Of a DNA stretch of 64,000 nt, positions 1 through 10,540 are shown one piece after another; the stretch's first letter is position 1, and every line of letters begins with the position of its first letter. This stretch comes from an uncultured Ruminococcus sp. (GTDB lineage: Bacteria; Bacillota; Clostridia; Oscillospirales; Ruminococcaceae). Below the pieces are notes generated by a model that worked only from the letters and a program-made list of their open reading frames with translations, searched no databases and was not told the DNA's origin. The position numbers and the translations under genes are program-made. The stretch covers positions 22,824 to 86,823 of the forward strand of contig CADAEJ010000005.1 in assembly GCA_902786965.1 (NCBI GenBank), read 5' to 3'.

Positions 1-3000
1 AAGTCGATTCTGTTAATATGATTGATACGATTGCTTCAGGCAATCATTCAACAGAATTTAAGATTGAAGGATCAAAGTCTGCCTATGTCGGCGGATTGAT
101 TGGCAAGGTCACAAGCGATGTGGATAATCTGTCTATCAAGGATTGTAACATCAAGTTAAATATCAACAGCAGCAATACAGAAGGTGGAAGCTGCTATGGC
201 GGAGTTATTGGCTGGATTAACCATTCAACGCAGACTGCTGATTGGGATTTCAATAAAGTTACAGTTTCGGGCTCAATCACCAGGATCGGCAAGCATCAAG
301 TAAATAAACTTGGCGGACTAGTTGCTGCTATTGAAGAATACAAAAATAACAAAAGTGAACGTGAAATCGAACTGACTGATATAAATATTAGCGGTCTCTC
401 AATCAGCGCTGTTGGCTCAGATGCATCGGATAAAGATAGTTCTGTCGGAGGTCTGCTTGGTTACTCATGGCTTAATGTTAATCCGACATTTCATAATGTA
501 CAGATAAACAGTGGAAGTTCAGTTACTCTTTCGGGTACAGCAAGTAAAAAAGGTGACCTTGCAGGAATGGTTTATCAAGGAACTGGACACTGGATTATTG
601 AACCCTCATCAATCACAGTGACTGATGAAGATACTTCTGAATCTACAACTACACATTACGACGGAATAAATATTGATGATATCACAGTAACATCAGCAAA
701 TGCAAAGTCATTTGGAATGATTGTAAACAATGGTACAGCAGATAATTCTGCAATCTTTCTTGATATTCGCGCAGATGATAATGCTAACAGCAAAAAGAGC
801 TACATAATTTCCTCGGCAACATTAACGGATCTTGATGGTCGCTGTATTTTTGACGAGTTAGTTGCCTATAGTGCTGCTGATGGTAAGGTGCTTGAAAACG
901 GTCAAGGTATTGTTTCCGTTCATACAGGATTAACCACCGACGGAACAAACTCAAGTAAGACCTATCAGGCTCAGACCAGCAGAGGTGCTGTTCCTAACAA
1001 TAAGACGAGATACTATTATGATCTTGACACAATAAGGGAAGACTCAGGTGATAAAGACCTGCTTATGAGATGGGCTTTGAATCTTTATGCCCATAAAAGC
1101 CTAAGCGATTATTTTACAACTTCATGGGTAACTGATACCACAAATAATGTTTCAGCTATCCCTTATGGCACTTATGACATGGTGAATTGCAGTTGGTACC
1201 CAATCAATATCAGCGGTACTGTTACAGTTAATGGTGAATTCAAATTCTATAACAATGAATTTGAAAAGAGTGAGGCCGCAAAGGGCGGTACATATACATA
1301 TACTCGCACTTCTCTCTATGACAGCACAGAAGATAAAGCTACCCAGCACCATCTTATGCATTGTGGTTTGTTCTACAATGTTTCGGGTGGAGTAACTATA
1401 GGAACATCAGGCATTACTCTTCAGGGAAATGTAGGAAGATATGGCAAAAAGACATCATCAAGCGACAACAAAGTATCTGGTGCTTTGATTTGTGGTACTA
1501 TAAAAGGTGGCTCAACTTCGAGTATTGCTACATTCACAACAAACGGCAACATTAATCTTGGTGGTATTTATGTCCACGATCATAACAGTAATAGTTATGC
1601 TCCTCTGCTTATCAATAAGATTGGAGAATTCTCAACTATAGTTGTCAAAAATGTCAAAGCAACTTCATCTTCATACACAGATGATTTTAAGGCAGCAAGC
1701 AGCTTGATCGGTGATGTTGGATCGTCTACTGCAACTAATATCAATTTGACATTTGCTGATATCCAGATAGATGGAAGAAAAACTAGTGATGCATATAGCC
1801 TTAACGATGTATATAATACCAAGAGTTCATTGTTCTATAGAGCATCTTTGCTGAATACATTCAGATATGCTTCAGGTTCAGCCACTTACGATTATAACAT
1901 AGGTGACGATTGGAAAACGAGCGGAGATTCTTATACAAAAACAGGAGCTAATGGTGTAACATACGGTTCGGAAATTGATGATGCTAACTCTCAGCATCTT
2001 GGAAGGGAGTATTGGTACAAAGATACAAATGGAGGAATATATACAAATTACAATACACCCGGAGCTTCCGGCACAGGTGCACCGTCTCCAGCTATCAGCT
2101 TTGCGGGCTTTCTCCCTTATGTCTATGATAAGTGTACAGCAACTACAATCGAAACTGCAGAAGATAAAAAGTATCAGATCAAAGTCAACTGGGCAGATGC
2201 ACCGATGACTGGTTGTGGAACTTATAATGATCCGTATATCATTACAAGCGGTGATGATTTTGTAAAGATTGCAAATATTCTAAATGGCGATAAATCGTTA
2301 ACAATTTCTCTTCCCAAAATTGCGAGAGACAATAGTGTTAATGCCACAAAGCTAAAACAAAAAAAATGGGACGATTATGGTCATACAGATTTTACTGGAG
2401 ATGGCACTAACTATATTAGCACCGCAGATAGTAGTAAATCATATACGCCCACGGTAGTTCAAAACTATCTTGCTGGAGCATATTACAAAATTCAATCAAA
2501 CACAACAATTACTTTACCCAGTGATTTCGCTGGCTTTTGTAATCAGAACAATGAGCAAGCTACATTCCGTGGCGTTATTGTCGGTAATGGAGAAACTATA
2601 ACATTAACCGGTGATAATCCTCTTATTTATCAGAGTAACGGAAGCGTAATAAAGGGAATCAATATAGTTGTAAACAAATCTACAATAACACTTAATCAGG
2701 GAAATCCTACTACATTCGCATATGGTACATCTGGAACCAGTAGAGCGTATGGTGCCGTAATCGGAAAAATAATGGGCGGAGACAACATCATTGATGATGT
2801 AACCGTTTCATTTGGAACCAGTAAAATCAAATTGACAGGGAACTCTGCTCAAACAATTCCTGTTGGCGGTTATGTTGGTGTTGTTGTCAAGGGTACTCTC
2901 GTTTTCAGAGGTATGGAAAAGTACCGTGAAAGTGAGTCTCTGTGGAACAGTATTTCAGGACTTAAAGCAACTACTGTAATAGACAACAGCAGCAATAGTA

Positions 3001-6000
3001 ATTTACTTTATACTGATGCATCTGCTAAAACACCTAATATGAAGTGGCTGTATGTCAATCCGATTGTTGGCAGAGTTATTAATGCGGCTGTTTTTACAGA
3101 GGGCAGTGCATACCGTCCGTTCGAGGACGGCACAAGAGAGGGCGTATATATCAAATCCAGCAGTGAGGAAGCAGACCCGGAGAACAATGACGATTACACA
3201 TCTATCGCAGTTGAAACGAATTACGAAAAATATAGTCAGCCTGTAACTATGCAGAATGGAACGAAGAATTATTCCATTGCGGATATTACAGATAAATTGG
3301 CGATGTTTACAACCAATACGCCTCAAAGAAACTCAACATTTATGGGAAATGCAGATTTTCGAAGATATTTAACCGTTGATATTGGTATTCCAAATGCACA
3401 ATCTTTGTTTATAATGTCTTTGGTAACGCAAAGCGGACTGGGCGCAACTAACTATTTACAGCGATATGACAGAGATAATGCAAAGGAAACTGAAAATAAT
3501 AATTATTATCCCAATAATTATGCTAAGCCTGTTGGAGGTTTCTTAAATACTGGAAATTGGGGTATTGCTCCTTATTACAAATACAGAGCAACTCATGTTG
3601 CGGAATATACATATGTTGGAAACTGCGGTGGAGGAGGTATTCCTGAGCCCACATCAGATAAGGCTTGGTATGATGATTATACCAAAGCAAAAACAGATAA
3701 TGCACAATTTAACAGAACGGGCACTGAAAATAATCATAAAAGAGCTCATGCAGTTGAAGCAATACCTTATATTATAGGGAAGTATACTCCTAAGATACCA
3801 AATGATACTTCTGGTATGACTCTCCTGATTTCAAATAATGATGATCAGAAAATAACCAACTTCCAAACTAACTATCTTTCAAATATCAACGGAAAAGAAC
3901 TTGGTTATATAGCTTTTTGTCTTACACACCAGTATACTTATCTAAACCTTACGTTCGAAGGCACGAGCAGCGTTTACTATATGCCCGATGGATTTAGAGG
4001 ACTTGGTACTTTAGGTTATAACAATTATTTGAGCGGCGATGCAACATCCGTGTATCAGGATTTGATAGTTCATCTTTTCGAGTTGAACGGAAATAATAAA
4101 ACCGTTAATCTCAATATGAATCTATATGCCTATCATTATATAACCGGAACAAGTTATGATTCTTATTTGATAAGTAGTTCTAGCCCGGGATTCGGTTTTA
4201 TGGATGCCATGATGCAGAATAAAGATTCAGCCGATGATAATATAGCTGCGGATCAAGAAAAAAATCAAATACATGACTTGACGTTGACGGGAATTGTGAA
4301 CTATGACATTATTAAAGCCGCTGATGGAAGTGTCTACAAATATGACAATACTCTTACGGCAAACGGTAATGAGAGATTTTGGGCAACTGGCGGATTGGCA
4401 GGAAATGTAGTTTACAATTCAGGAGCTGCAGCAAATATATCTGGTGTGGATATTTTCAAGATATCGATCAACAATATCAATCTTTCAAATCTGAGGGTCA
4501 GCGGAACAAAGAGTACCGGCGGTTTGATAGGTTATAATCAGTCTTATAATAGTGCTGAATCAAAAACCACTATAAAAAACATCAATACTTCAAATCTTGA
4601 AGTATCATCAGGTATCTACACAGGAGGTTTGATAGGTTATACTACACAGACAGCTGTGGAGGTCAGTGATGTTACAATTGCTGAACCAAATATTAAATCT
4701 AATCTGAGTTTCTCTACGAATACAAAACTGTCAACTAACGCAACCGGAGGCATAATTGGTTATGCGGCAACGGGGACAGAAAACGGACCTGTTTATCTGC
4801 ATGACATAACAGTAGGTACTGAGTCTCCAAACAGTGGCTATTCAGCATATATTGGATATACGAATCCTGCAACATATCCAACAAATAAAGATAATGAAAC
4901 GGTTAAAACAGGTGGTCTTATTGGTCAGGTCTTTACCAATTCATCTACAATGATCAATGCTGGAACTATAGATTATAACACAAAGATCGAAAAGTGCAAT
5001 GTCTATAATGTCGATATATATGGACACCAACTTGGTGGCGTTATTGGTTCTGTTGAGGATAATAGTTCTGGTTCAAGAATAGTTCATGTTGGTATTATTG
5101 ATACAATAGTAATGAGTAATCCTGTTTCGCCAAAGACTATCTATGGAGCAAAGTACGCAACAGGTGCAGCAGGTGGAATAATCGGTTATACATCAAATCT
5201 TGATAATAAACTAACCATACAGAATAGTAAAGTTGAGGGCTATAAAATCGAAAGCAAACAGCAAACCGGAGGACTTGTAGGTACACTGTCTGGAAGCAAT
5301 TCAACTTGTGCGAAAATAAATGATGTTATGGTAAAAGATATCAAGATTACTTCAGATAGTTTCTCTGGTGGATTGATTGGCAATCTTGACAAGCCGATTA
5401 ATGGATATAATATTCTGACGGATAACATACAGTTTACAGGAGCTTTATCCAATCATGGACATATAGTTGGAAAACTTAACAATGGCTCAACTAAACCAAT
5501 CAAAATTGCAGGTTTTTCTAGAAGGAATATGAGCAATTCTGTTTCCGGTTACAATCAACAAGAGCAAATGGTTGGAAACATTGCAGATGCTGCAACTAAC
5601 AACAGTAATAAACCATATGGTGAAAATGGGTATGTTATATTTGCCGATTATTATAACACTTATAATAATTCTAACATGAGCACAGTCGCGTCAACGGTAA
5701 ACAGTATTGATACTAACAACAACACTAGCAATGTTGATAAAAACACGTATAGTGTTGAAGATAAGACTGATACTCAGAATAATTTCCCATATGTGACAGT
5801 AAGTCCGAAGAAAACTATAGAAAGCAGTGCCAATGGTCTGTTTTTAACCGGAGATGCTGTAATAGAACTTACATATAATGACTCTGTTTTCAAGAAAATT
5901 TTTGACCATAAAACAACTCAAGTTGCCGGGTATTACAAAAATACACCTAATCTTAGTGATACAGAAAAAGCTAATATAGCATCAAAGTTCTCAACATCAT

Positions 6001-8477
6001 CTGTACAAGTTCCTGGTACGCCAAATATTCCGCTTTTGGTAATAGAAGATACCGACAATACAGCAATAACTAATACTATTAATAATTATATTAGAACTCT
6101 TACTAATACAAAAACTACTTATAATTTTGCTAAAGATGAAAGCGGCATTTATCATACTTCTTTAAACAAGTGTGAGTATAACAAATCAACAGGAACGTAT
6201 AGCGTAGGCATTGATGGTTCTGCCTGTCTTAAGAGAAACCAAATCGGAACAGGTTGGTATTTCAGAATGACATCAGACGATGTTGATAATGCCACAGAAG
6301 GTGTTTTCCAATTCTCGCTTCTTGATATTCAGTTTTTTGACCCAAGTGATACAACAAGGATCGCATACCATCTTTATGTACCGATTTATGTCAAAAAGCT
6401 GCTCCAGTATGATTTCAAAGCAGCAATGGTTTCAAATACCGATTACTACCTTGATCCGTATGGTTCTCTGAACGGTAACTCGCTTTTTGAAAACCTTGGC
6501 AACCCTGTTACAATGAAATTTGAGTACATCTACAAAAGGGGAACTGATGAATGGAAAGATGCAATTAACGGAGGTGAAACAGTACTACAAAACCTTTATA
6601 AAACAATCTCTGTTGATGGAGGAGCATGGCCAACGGGAACCCGAATGGTTTTAGTAGATGCGAACAATAATGACAAGCATTATTATCTTGATAATCCTTC
6701 AAGCAGTGGTACATTGGCATTGCATGACTTTGTTGATAATTCGGGAGAACACTACGATCCGGCACCTCTCAACAATATTATGACTGTAACAGTGGGTCAA
6801 CCTACAAGTGTAACAAGAACGTTAACTCCTGTAAGTATCACTTCAACTGATGAAATCGAGAAGAAAAAAGAAATCAGCGAAAAGAAAGCCATCGTATATT
6901 CGAATGGTGTCTATTATCGATTGATAACTGATGACGATTCATCGTTAACCGATAGTGATAAGTACGCTGTTACGAATGTTGTAACAGATAATACCGAAAG
7001 GTATTACTTGTCAATCTTTATTCCAAAAGCAGAAAATGCGCCGATATATCATTATCAATTTACCGGTTCGGACAACTTTGATAGGATCACCGTTGATTCA
7101 AGCGAAGAAGCGTATAAAAATGATGGTTACAGACCTAACCATATTACAGATACAAATGCTGTGGTACATTTCTATACAGGTGATCTTTATGATAATACTT
7201 TTACAATGAGTGTTACATCAAAGAAAAACGATCGTGAATTGAATAAGGGTAACAATCAGCTTAAAGTTACGATGACTTCTACTATTCAGTTGAAGAGCGT
7301 CGAATCCGAAACTGAAGGAATTGATCCGAATTCAACACAGTATGACAAAACTCGTAAGGGTTTAGCACAAAACATGTATAGTAATAGAACTACATCTGAG
7401 ATATATCAGGCGTTTCTTTCAACTTATGACAGAAAAGATACAGCTGATGGATTATCCAATGTGAGCATTAATATGCAGGCTCCGCCATTTGCTATTATCA
7501 AGGATTATAAGTATTATGAAGGAACTGATACATCCGGCACTGCTAATACTATTACTGCTCCAGACCCCAACCCGGGTATTACTGAAAACTATGTACCGTT
7601 GGTCAATAATGTGAACATCATAAATTCGTTGTATAAGGAAGCAAATAATTATGCCATTACATTTACGCTCGAATACGAGCTGAATTACTATGATGAAAAC
7701 TATATTTTCACTCAATTCCCGGAGAACATTTCAAAGAGCGAAGAAATAGGTACAAAAGTAATTGGATACTCAAATATTTCATCATCAAGAAATAGCGTTG
7801 CATATAGTGCTACTTCCAAAAAGAGTGAAAACTCACCCAGGTATTATGCTTCCGGAACATCAAAGGCTACTCTTAAATACAATGTTGTTAAGACCAGTGG
7901 AGAAATGTCAGGGCCTTACAGCTATTTAGGAATTAATCCGCTTGATACGCAGGAAACAGAGCATGAGATCAAAACCGTTGCTCAATATGACGCACACAGT
8001 CTAACAAGCAGCGGCGACTACATTGAATTTAGTATTAAACTATCAAATAAATCTTCTAATTATTCAACAGATCTGCCACTTTCGTCATATATTAAATCTC
8101 TGGAAATACTCGGAACATCTAATGATAAGATATTTGATAGCAGTTGGGCAGATGGCAGTGAACATGTTAGCAACAAAGTATTAGTTACAAAAACCGATAC
8201 GGAGTATAAGATCAGAGCACATAAAAGCGTAGTACAAAAGCAAGGCTCTGACGATGGTGAAAGGTATCTTTTCCCCATCAACTATACTGTATATACCGGA
8301 GATACTAAATTCAATAATAACACGGGTGGTTTGATGTACTCTAATTACAAAGTTTCTGTTCATGCAGAAATATGGTCGGCAAAAACAGGAGGTACGAGAA
8401 CTGAGTCATCTGTCGCAGACAGTGATTTGATTTACACAAATGCAAAGATTAATCCCGATGTTATTAAGGTGCATTAA
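1..8477 (+). CDS. Giant GLUG-repeat surface protein, 5' end outside window
   Basis: The frame is open at the left edge (in-frame codons from base 3) and the first ATG at 18 has no ribosome site, so this is the C-terminal 2,820 or so residues of a longer protein. Short glycine motifs of the GGLIGY, GGVIGS and GGLVGT type recur, clustered near residues 20-200 and 1450-1830. They resemble GLUG motifs of beta-helical adhesins. The rest is rich in Asn, Ser, Thr and Tyr and poor in Cys, as in secreted surface proteins. Later segments (about 2050-2800) look like non-repetitive beta domains. The C-terminus has no LPXTG motif or hydrophobic tail, so the attachment mode is not visible. The DNA is clearly AT-richer than that beyond 21 kb, which fits cargo on a mobile element. 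An adhesin role is inference. Confidence 0.75.
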   Translation, partial: VDSVNMIDTIASGNHSTEFKIEGSKSAYVGGLIGKVTSDVDNLSIKDCNIKLNINSSNTEGGSCYGGVIGWINHSTQTADWDFNKVTVSGSITRIGKHQVNKLGGLVAAIEEYKNNKSEREIELTDINISGLSISAVGSDASDKDSSVGGLLGYSWLNVNPTFHNVQINSGSSVTLSGTASKKGDLAGMVYQGTGHWIIEPSSITVTDEDTSESTTTHYDGINIDDITVTSANAKSFGMIVNNGTADNSAIFLDIRADDNANSKKSYIISSATLTDLDGRCIFDELVAYSAADGKVLENGQGIVSVHTGLTTDGTNSSKTYQAQTSRGAVPNNKTRYYYDLDTIREDSGDKDLLMRWALNLYAHKSLSDYFTTSWVTDTTNNVSAIPYGTYDMVNCSWYPINISGTVTVNGEFKFYNNEFEKSEAAKGGTYTYTRTSLYDSTEDKATQHHLMHCGLFYNVSGGVTIGTSGITLQGNVGRYGKKTSSSDNKVSGALICGTIKGGSTSSIATFTTNGNINLGGIYVHDHNSNSYAPLLINKIGEFSTIVVKNVKATSSSYTDDFKAASSLIGDVGSSTATNINLTFADIQIDGRKTSDAYSLNDVYNTKSSLFYRASLLNTFRYASGSATYDYNIGDDWKTSGDSYTKTGANGVTYGSEIDDANSQHLGREYWYKDTNGGIYTNYNTPGASGTGAPSPAISFAGFLPYVYDKCTATTIETAEDKKYQIKVNWADAPMTGCGTYNDPYIITSGDDFVKIANILNGDKSLTISLPKIARDNSVNATKLKQKKWDDYGHTDFTGDGTNYISTADSSKSYTPTVVQNYLAGAYYKIQSNTTITLPSDFAGFCNQNNEQATFRGVIVGNGETITLTGDNPLIYQSNGSVIKGINIVVNKSTITLNQGNPTTFAYGTSGTSRAYGAVIGKIMGGDNIIDDVTVSFGTSKIKLTGNSAQTIPVGGYVGVVVKGTLVFRGMEKYRESESLWNSISGLKATTVIDNSSNSNLLYTDASAKTPNMKWLYVNPIVGRVINAAVFTEGSAYRPFEDGTREGVYIKSSSEEADPENNDDYTSIAVETNYEKYSQPVTMQNGTKNYSIADITDKLAMFTTNTPQRNSTFMGNADFRRYLTVDIGIPNAQSLFIMSLVTQSGLGATNYLQRYDRDNAKETENNNYYPNNYAKPVGGFLNTGNWGIAPYYKYRATHVAEYTYVGNCGGGGIPEPTSDKAWYDDYTKAKTDNAQFNRTGTENNHKRAHAVEAIPYIIGKYTPKIPNDTSGMTLLISNNDDQKITNFQTNYLSNINGKELGYIAFCLTHQYTYLNLTFEGTSSVYYMPDGFRGLGTLGYNNYLSGDATSVYQDLIVHLFELNGNNKTVNLNMNLYAYHYITGTSYDSYLISSSSPGFGFMDAMMQNKDSADDNIAADQEKNQIHDLTLTGIVNYDIIKAADGSVYKYDNTLTANGNERFWATGGLAGNVVYNSGAAANISGVDIFKISINNINLSNLRVSGTKSTGGLIGYNQSYNSAESKTTIKNINTSNLEVSSGIYTGGLIGYTTQTAVEVSDVTIAEPNIKSNLSFSTNTKLSTNATGGIIGYAATGTENGPVYLHDITVGTESPNSGYSAYIGYTNPATYPTNKDNETVKTGGLIGQVFTNSSTMINAGTIDYNTKIEKCNVYNVDIYGHQLGGVIGSVEDNSSGSRIVHVGIIDTIVMSNPVSPKTIYGAKYATGAAGGIIGYTSNLDNKLTIQNSKVEGYKIESKQQTGGLVGTLSGSNSTCAKINDVMVKDIKITSDSFSGGLIGNLDKPINGYNILTDNIQFTGALSNHGHIVGKLNNGSTKPIKIAGFSRRNMSNSVSGYNQQEQMVGNIADAATNNSNKPYGENGYVIFADYYNTYNNSNMSTVASTVNSIDTNNNTSNVDKNTYSVEDKTDTQNNFPYVTVSPKKTIESSANGLFLTGDAVIELTYNDSVFKKIFDHKTTQVAGYYKNTPNLSDTEKANIASKFSTSSVQVPGTPNIPLLVIEDTDNTAITNTINNYIRTLTNTKTTYNFAKDESGIYHTSLNKCEYNKSTGTYSVGIDGSACLKRNQIGTGWYFRMTSDDVDNATEGVFQFSLLDIQFFDPSDTTRIAYHLYVPIYVKKLLQYDFKAAMVSNTDYYLDPYGSLNGNSLFENLGNPVTMKFEYIYKRGTDEWKDAINGGETVLQNLYKTISVDGGAWPTGTRMVLVDANNNDKHYYLDNPSSSGTLALHDFVDNSGEHYDPAPLNNIMTVTVGQPTSVTRTLTPVSITSTDEIEKKKEISEKKAIVYSNGVYYRLITDDDSSLTDSDKYAVTNVVTDNTERYYLSIFIPKAENAPIYHYQFTGSDNFDRITVDSSEEAYKNDGYRPNHITDTNAVVHFYTGDLYDNTFTMSVTSKKNDRELNKGNNQLKVTMTSTIQLKSVESETEGIDPNSTQYDKTRKGLAQNMYSNRTTSEIYQAFLSTYDRKDTADGLSNVSINMQAPPFAIIKDYKYYEGTDTSGTANTITAPDPNPGITENYVPLVNNVNIINSLYKEANNYAITFTLEYELNYYDENYIFTQFPENISKSEEIGTKVIGYSNISSSRNSVAYSATSKKSENSPRYYASGTSKATLKYNVVKTSGEMSGPYSYLGINPLDTQETEHEIKTVAQYDAHSLTSSGDYIEFSIKLSNKSSNYSTDLPLSSYIKSLEILGTSNDKIFDSSWADGSEHVSNKVLVTKTDTEYKIRAHKSVVQKQGSDDGERYLFPINYTVYTGDTKFNNNTGGLMYSNYKVSVHAEIWSAKTGGTRTESSVADSDLIYTNAKINPDVIKVH

Positions 8478-8484
8478 CACTCAC

Positions 8485-8520
8485 AGAGCCGAGACTAACA
8501 CTCTCGGCTCTGATCTTTCT
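8485..8520 (+). terminator. Terminator after the giant surface protein gene
   Basis: Perfect 9-bp stem AGAGCCGAG (8485-8493) / CTCGGCTCT (8503-8511) with a 9-nt loop, starting 8 bases after the stop codon. The T-run is short and imperfect, and the next ribosome site follows at once, so some read-through into the WYL gene is possible. Confidence 0.6.
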
Positions 8521-8538
8521 CAAAGGAGAGAAGCAACC

Positions 8539-9519
8539 ATGTCAGAACCTAACAATAAGAAACTCCGCATAGTCAAGCTGCTCGAAATACTGCAGCAGGA
8601 CAGCGACCTTGATAACCCCATAGGAACGAATGACCTTTGCAAACGGCTCTCAAAAGTCGGTGTCACTACCGACAGAAGAACGATTGCCAAGGATATCGCC
8701 TTTCTTAACGAACAAGGCTACGAGATAATGCAAACCAAGCTCAGCCGCCAGAATGCCTTCTATATCGAGGACTGCAGCTTCAGCCTGGCGGAACTGAAGA
8801 TACTCATTGACGCAGTCCAGGCAGCAAGCTTCATTACAGAAAAAAAGACCGAGGACCTCATAAAGAAGATAGCAGCTTTAAGCGGCAGCCACCAGGCAGA
8901 GATCCTTACAGAGAACATTATCCACTTCAATACACACAAACACACCAACGAGCATATCTACTACAATGTCAATACCCTTGAGCAGTGTATAAGATACAAG
9001 AAAAAAGCCTCGTTCAAATACTTTGACCTTGACGAGAATCGGGATAAAGAGTACCGCAAAGACGGAGAAAAGTATACTGCAGAGCCTGTAGCCCTTGTCT
9101 TCAACAACGATAACTACTACCTTATGACATACGATAAAACGGCGGAAAACGAGATCAAGAACTACCGTGTTGACCATATGGACTCCGTTGAAATGCTTGA
9201 TAACGGCATCAGCAAAAAAACCGGGGCAAAGATCGACAAGGTGTCGCAGTATACCGAGCAGGTGTTCAGAATGTACGGCGGCAAAACAGAAAAGCTGTCG
9301 CTTGTATTTTCAAAGAAGCTCATAGGTCAGGTATACGATAAATTCGGTGAAAAGACGGATATATCAGAGGATGGAGACTGCTACTCTGCCGAAGTTGAAG
9401 TGCAGCTCTCCACTACTTTCTGGAGCTGGGTGGCACAGTTCAAAAGGCAGATGAGCGTAGCAGGACCAAAAGAGCTTGCGATAGAATATGAGGAATGGAT
9501 AAAGAGCATCAAGAACTGA
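8539..9519 (+). CDS. WYL-domain transcriptional regulator
   Basis: A 326-residue protein. The start at 8539 is chosen because AAAGGAGAG lies just upstream; a longer frame from 8440 would overlap the previous gene. The N-terminal 70 residues form a winged-helix HTH of the HTH_11/DeoR type, with an RRTIAKDI recognition-helix region. Around residues 145-235 is a WYL-like domain: YTAEPVALVFNNDNYYLM followed by NYRVDHM, where the usual Trp-Tyr-Leu reads Tyr-Tyr-Leu. A C-terminal WCX-like region follows. WYL proteins sense nucleic-acid ligands and often control mobile-element or defence genes. Its place between the giant gene and the LexA-like repressor suggests it regulates the element, but that is inference. 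Confidence 0.85.
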   Translation: MSEPNNKKLRIVKLLEILQQDSDLDNPIGTNDLCKRLSKVGVTTDRRTIAKDIAFLNEQGYEIMQTKLSRQNAFYIEDCSFSLAELKILIDAVQAASFITEKKTEDLIKKIAALSGSHQAEILTENIIHFNTHKHTNEHIYYNVNTLEQCIRYKKKASFKYFDLDENRDKEYRKDGEKYTAEPVALVFNNDNYYLMTYDKTAENEIKNYRVDHMDSVEMLDNGISKKTGAKIDKVSQYTEQVFRMYGGKTEKLSLVFSKKLIGQVYDKFGEKTDISEDGDCYSAEVEVQLSTTFWSWVAQFKRQMSVAGPKELAIEYEEWIKSIKN

Positions 9520-9565
9520 CAAACACATGTTCTGAATTTTGTGCATGCATACAAAGTATAAAAAG

Positions 9566-9620
9566 CAGCCGTTTAACTGTCGCCAAATGGCGCACTTAGT
9601 TGAACGGCTGTTGACTTTTA
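9566..9620 (+). terminator. Terminator after the WYL regulator gene
   Basis: Stem CAGCCGTTTAACT (9566-9578) / AGTTGAACGGCTG (9598-9610), 13 bp with one G-U pair, enclosing a smaller stem CGCC-AAAT-GGCG (9581-9592). It is followed by TTGACTTTTA, which also carries the -35 hexamer of the next promoter. Confidence 0.65.
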
Positions 9621-9639
9621 TCTCACACTTTGATAAACT
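9611..9639 (+). promoter_or_regulatory. Promoter of the LexA-like gene
   Basis: TTGACT at 9611-9616, a 17-base spacer and TAAACT at 9634-9639. It sits directly on the 3' flank of the preceding terminator and 47 bases before the start codon. Confidence 0.5.
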
Positions 9640-9651
9640 ATGGTTGTAAAC

Positions 9652-9665
9652 GAAACATATATTTC
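9652..9665 (+). promoter_or_regulatory. Possible autoregulatory operator
   Basis: Near-palindrome GAAACATATATTTC just downstream of the predicted -10 and 21 bases before the LexA-like start codon. The position suits a repressor site. It does not match the Bacillus SOS box CGAACN4GTTCG, so a role is only a guess. Confidence 0.3.
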
Positions 9666-9686
9666 ATATAGAAAAGAAGTGAGCCT

Positions 9687-10292
9687 ATGCAGCATAAAGA
9701 CTATGGTAAATTTGAAAGAATAGAACAGTACATAAACGATTATCATGAAGAAAGCGGCGCAACTCCGACCATTTATGAGATATCAAAAGAAATGAAGATG
9801 TCCCCATCATCTGTTTCAAGGTATCTAAGTGATATGGAAAGAGACGGATATATCGAGCGTTTTGGAAGAAGAAAGCTCATCACAAGACAAATGAGAAATA
9901 CGGATGACGATCTGGTCTCTGTCCCGGTTCTGGGCGACATAGCCTGTGGGATGCCTATCTTTGCAGACGGTAATATACAGGAGTATGTCAAGCTCCCCTG
10001 CAGCCTGTTCGGCAAAGGCTCCCAATATATCCTTACATGCAAAGGAGACTCAATGATAGACATCGGCATTTGTGACGGAGACCTTGTCCTTGTAAAGCAG
10101 CAGGATCATGCCGAAGAAGGACAGGTCGTTGTCGCCCTTATAGACGATGAAGCCACACTCAAGCGATACTATCCGCAGCCACAGGAACATAGAATACGAC
10201 TGCACCCGGAAAACAGCAGCATGGAAGATATATATACAGACAGCTGCATCATTCAGGGCATAGCAGTCAGAGTGATAAAAACAATTGTGTAA
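9687..10292 (+). CDS. LexA/CI-type self-cleaving repressor (S24 family)
   Basis: A 201-residue protein. Residues 1-65 are a winged helix of LexA type (TPTIYEISKEMKMSPSSVSR). Residues 78-195 are an S24 peptidase domain with Ser122 in GDSM and Lys159 in DEATLKRY as the expected catalytic dyad. The scissile region reads GDIACGMP, so cleavage would fall at Cys87-Gly88; LexA has Ala-Gly, while Cys-Gly is known in some phage repressors. This suggests an element-borne repressor that triggers induction or transfer after DNA damage rather than the host LexA, though the DNA-binding part resembles LexA. A ribosome site (AGAAGTGAG) precedes the ATG. A DinG-like helicase lies downstream. Confidence 0.85.
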   Translation: MQHKDYGKFERIEQYINDYHEESGATPTIYEISKEMKMSPSSVSRYLSDMERDGYIERFGRRKLITRQMRNTDDDLVSVPVLGDIACGMPIFADGNIQEYVKLPCSLFGKGSQYILTCKGDSMIDIGICDGDLVLVKQQDHAEEGQVVVALIDDEATLKRYYPQPQEHRIRLHPENSSMEDIYTDSCIIQGIAVRVIKTIV

Positions 10293-10318
10293 AATCGTTT
10301 TTTGGAAAGGATAAAGAA

Positions 10319-10540
10319 ATGTATGGTAATGATAATGAACAATATAAGATGTGCGGGTATAACATGAGGTTACAGAGATGGTACTGTCCCAACTGCTCTG
10401 CCCTGCTCGAAGGCTATGAGGACAGCAGCGGCAGAACACGGATAAAATGCCCAAGGTGCGGAACGGTAATGACCAAATACCGACAAAGCAGACAATACGA
10501 TGTGTTGGAACTGAGAGTACCCGAAAGCTGTTTCAATTAA
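10319..10540 (+). CDS. Small zinc-ribbon protein
   Basis: A 73-residue protein with CPNC near residue 23 and CPRC near residue 44, two Cys-X2-Cys knuckles typical of a zinc ribbon. The rest is charged and has no membrane segment. GGAAAGG lies upstream and the gene starts 26 bases after the repressor, so the two are probably co-transcribed. Such mini zinc ribbons are frequent in clostridial integrative elements; the function is unknown. Confidence 0.65.
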   Translation: MYGNDNEQYKMCGYNMRLQRWYCPNCSALLEGYEDSSGRTRIKCPRCGTVMTKYRQSRQYDVLELRVPESCFN

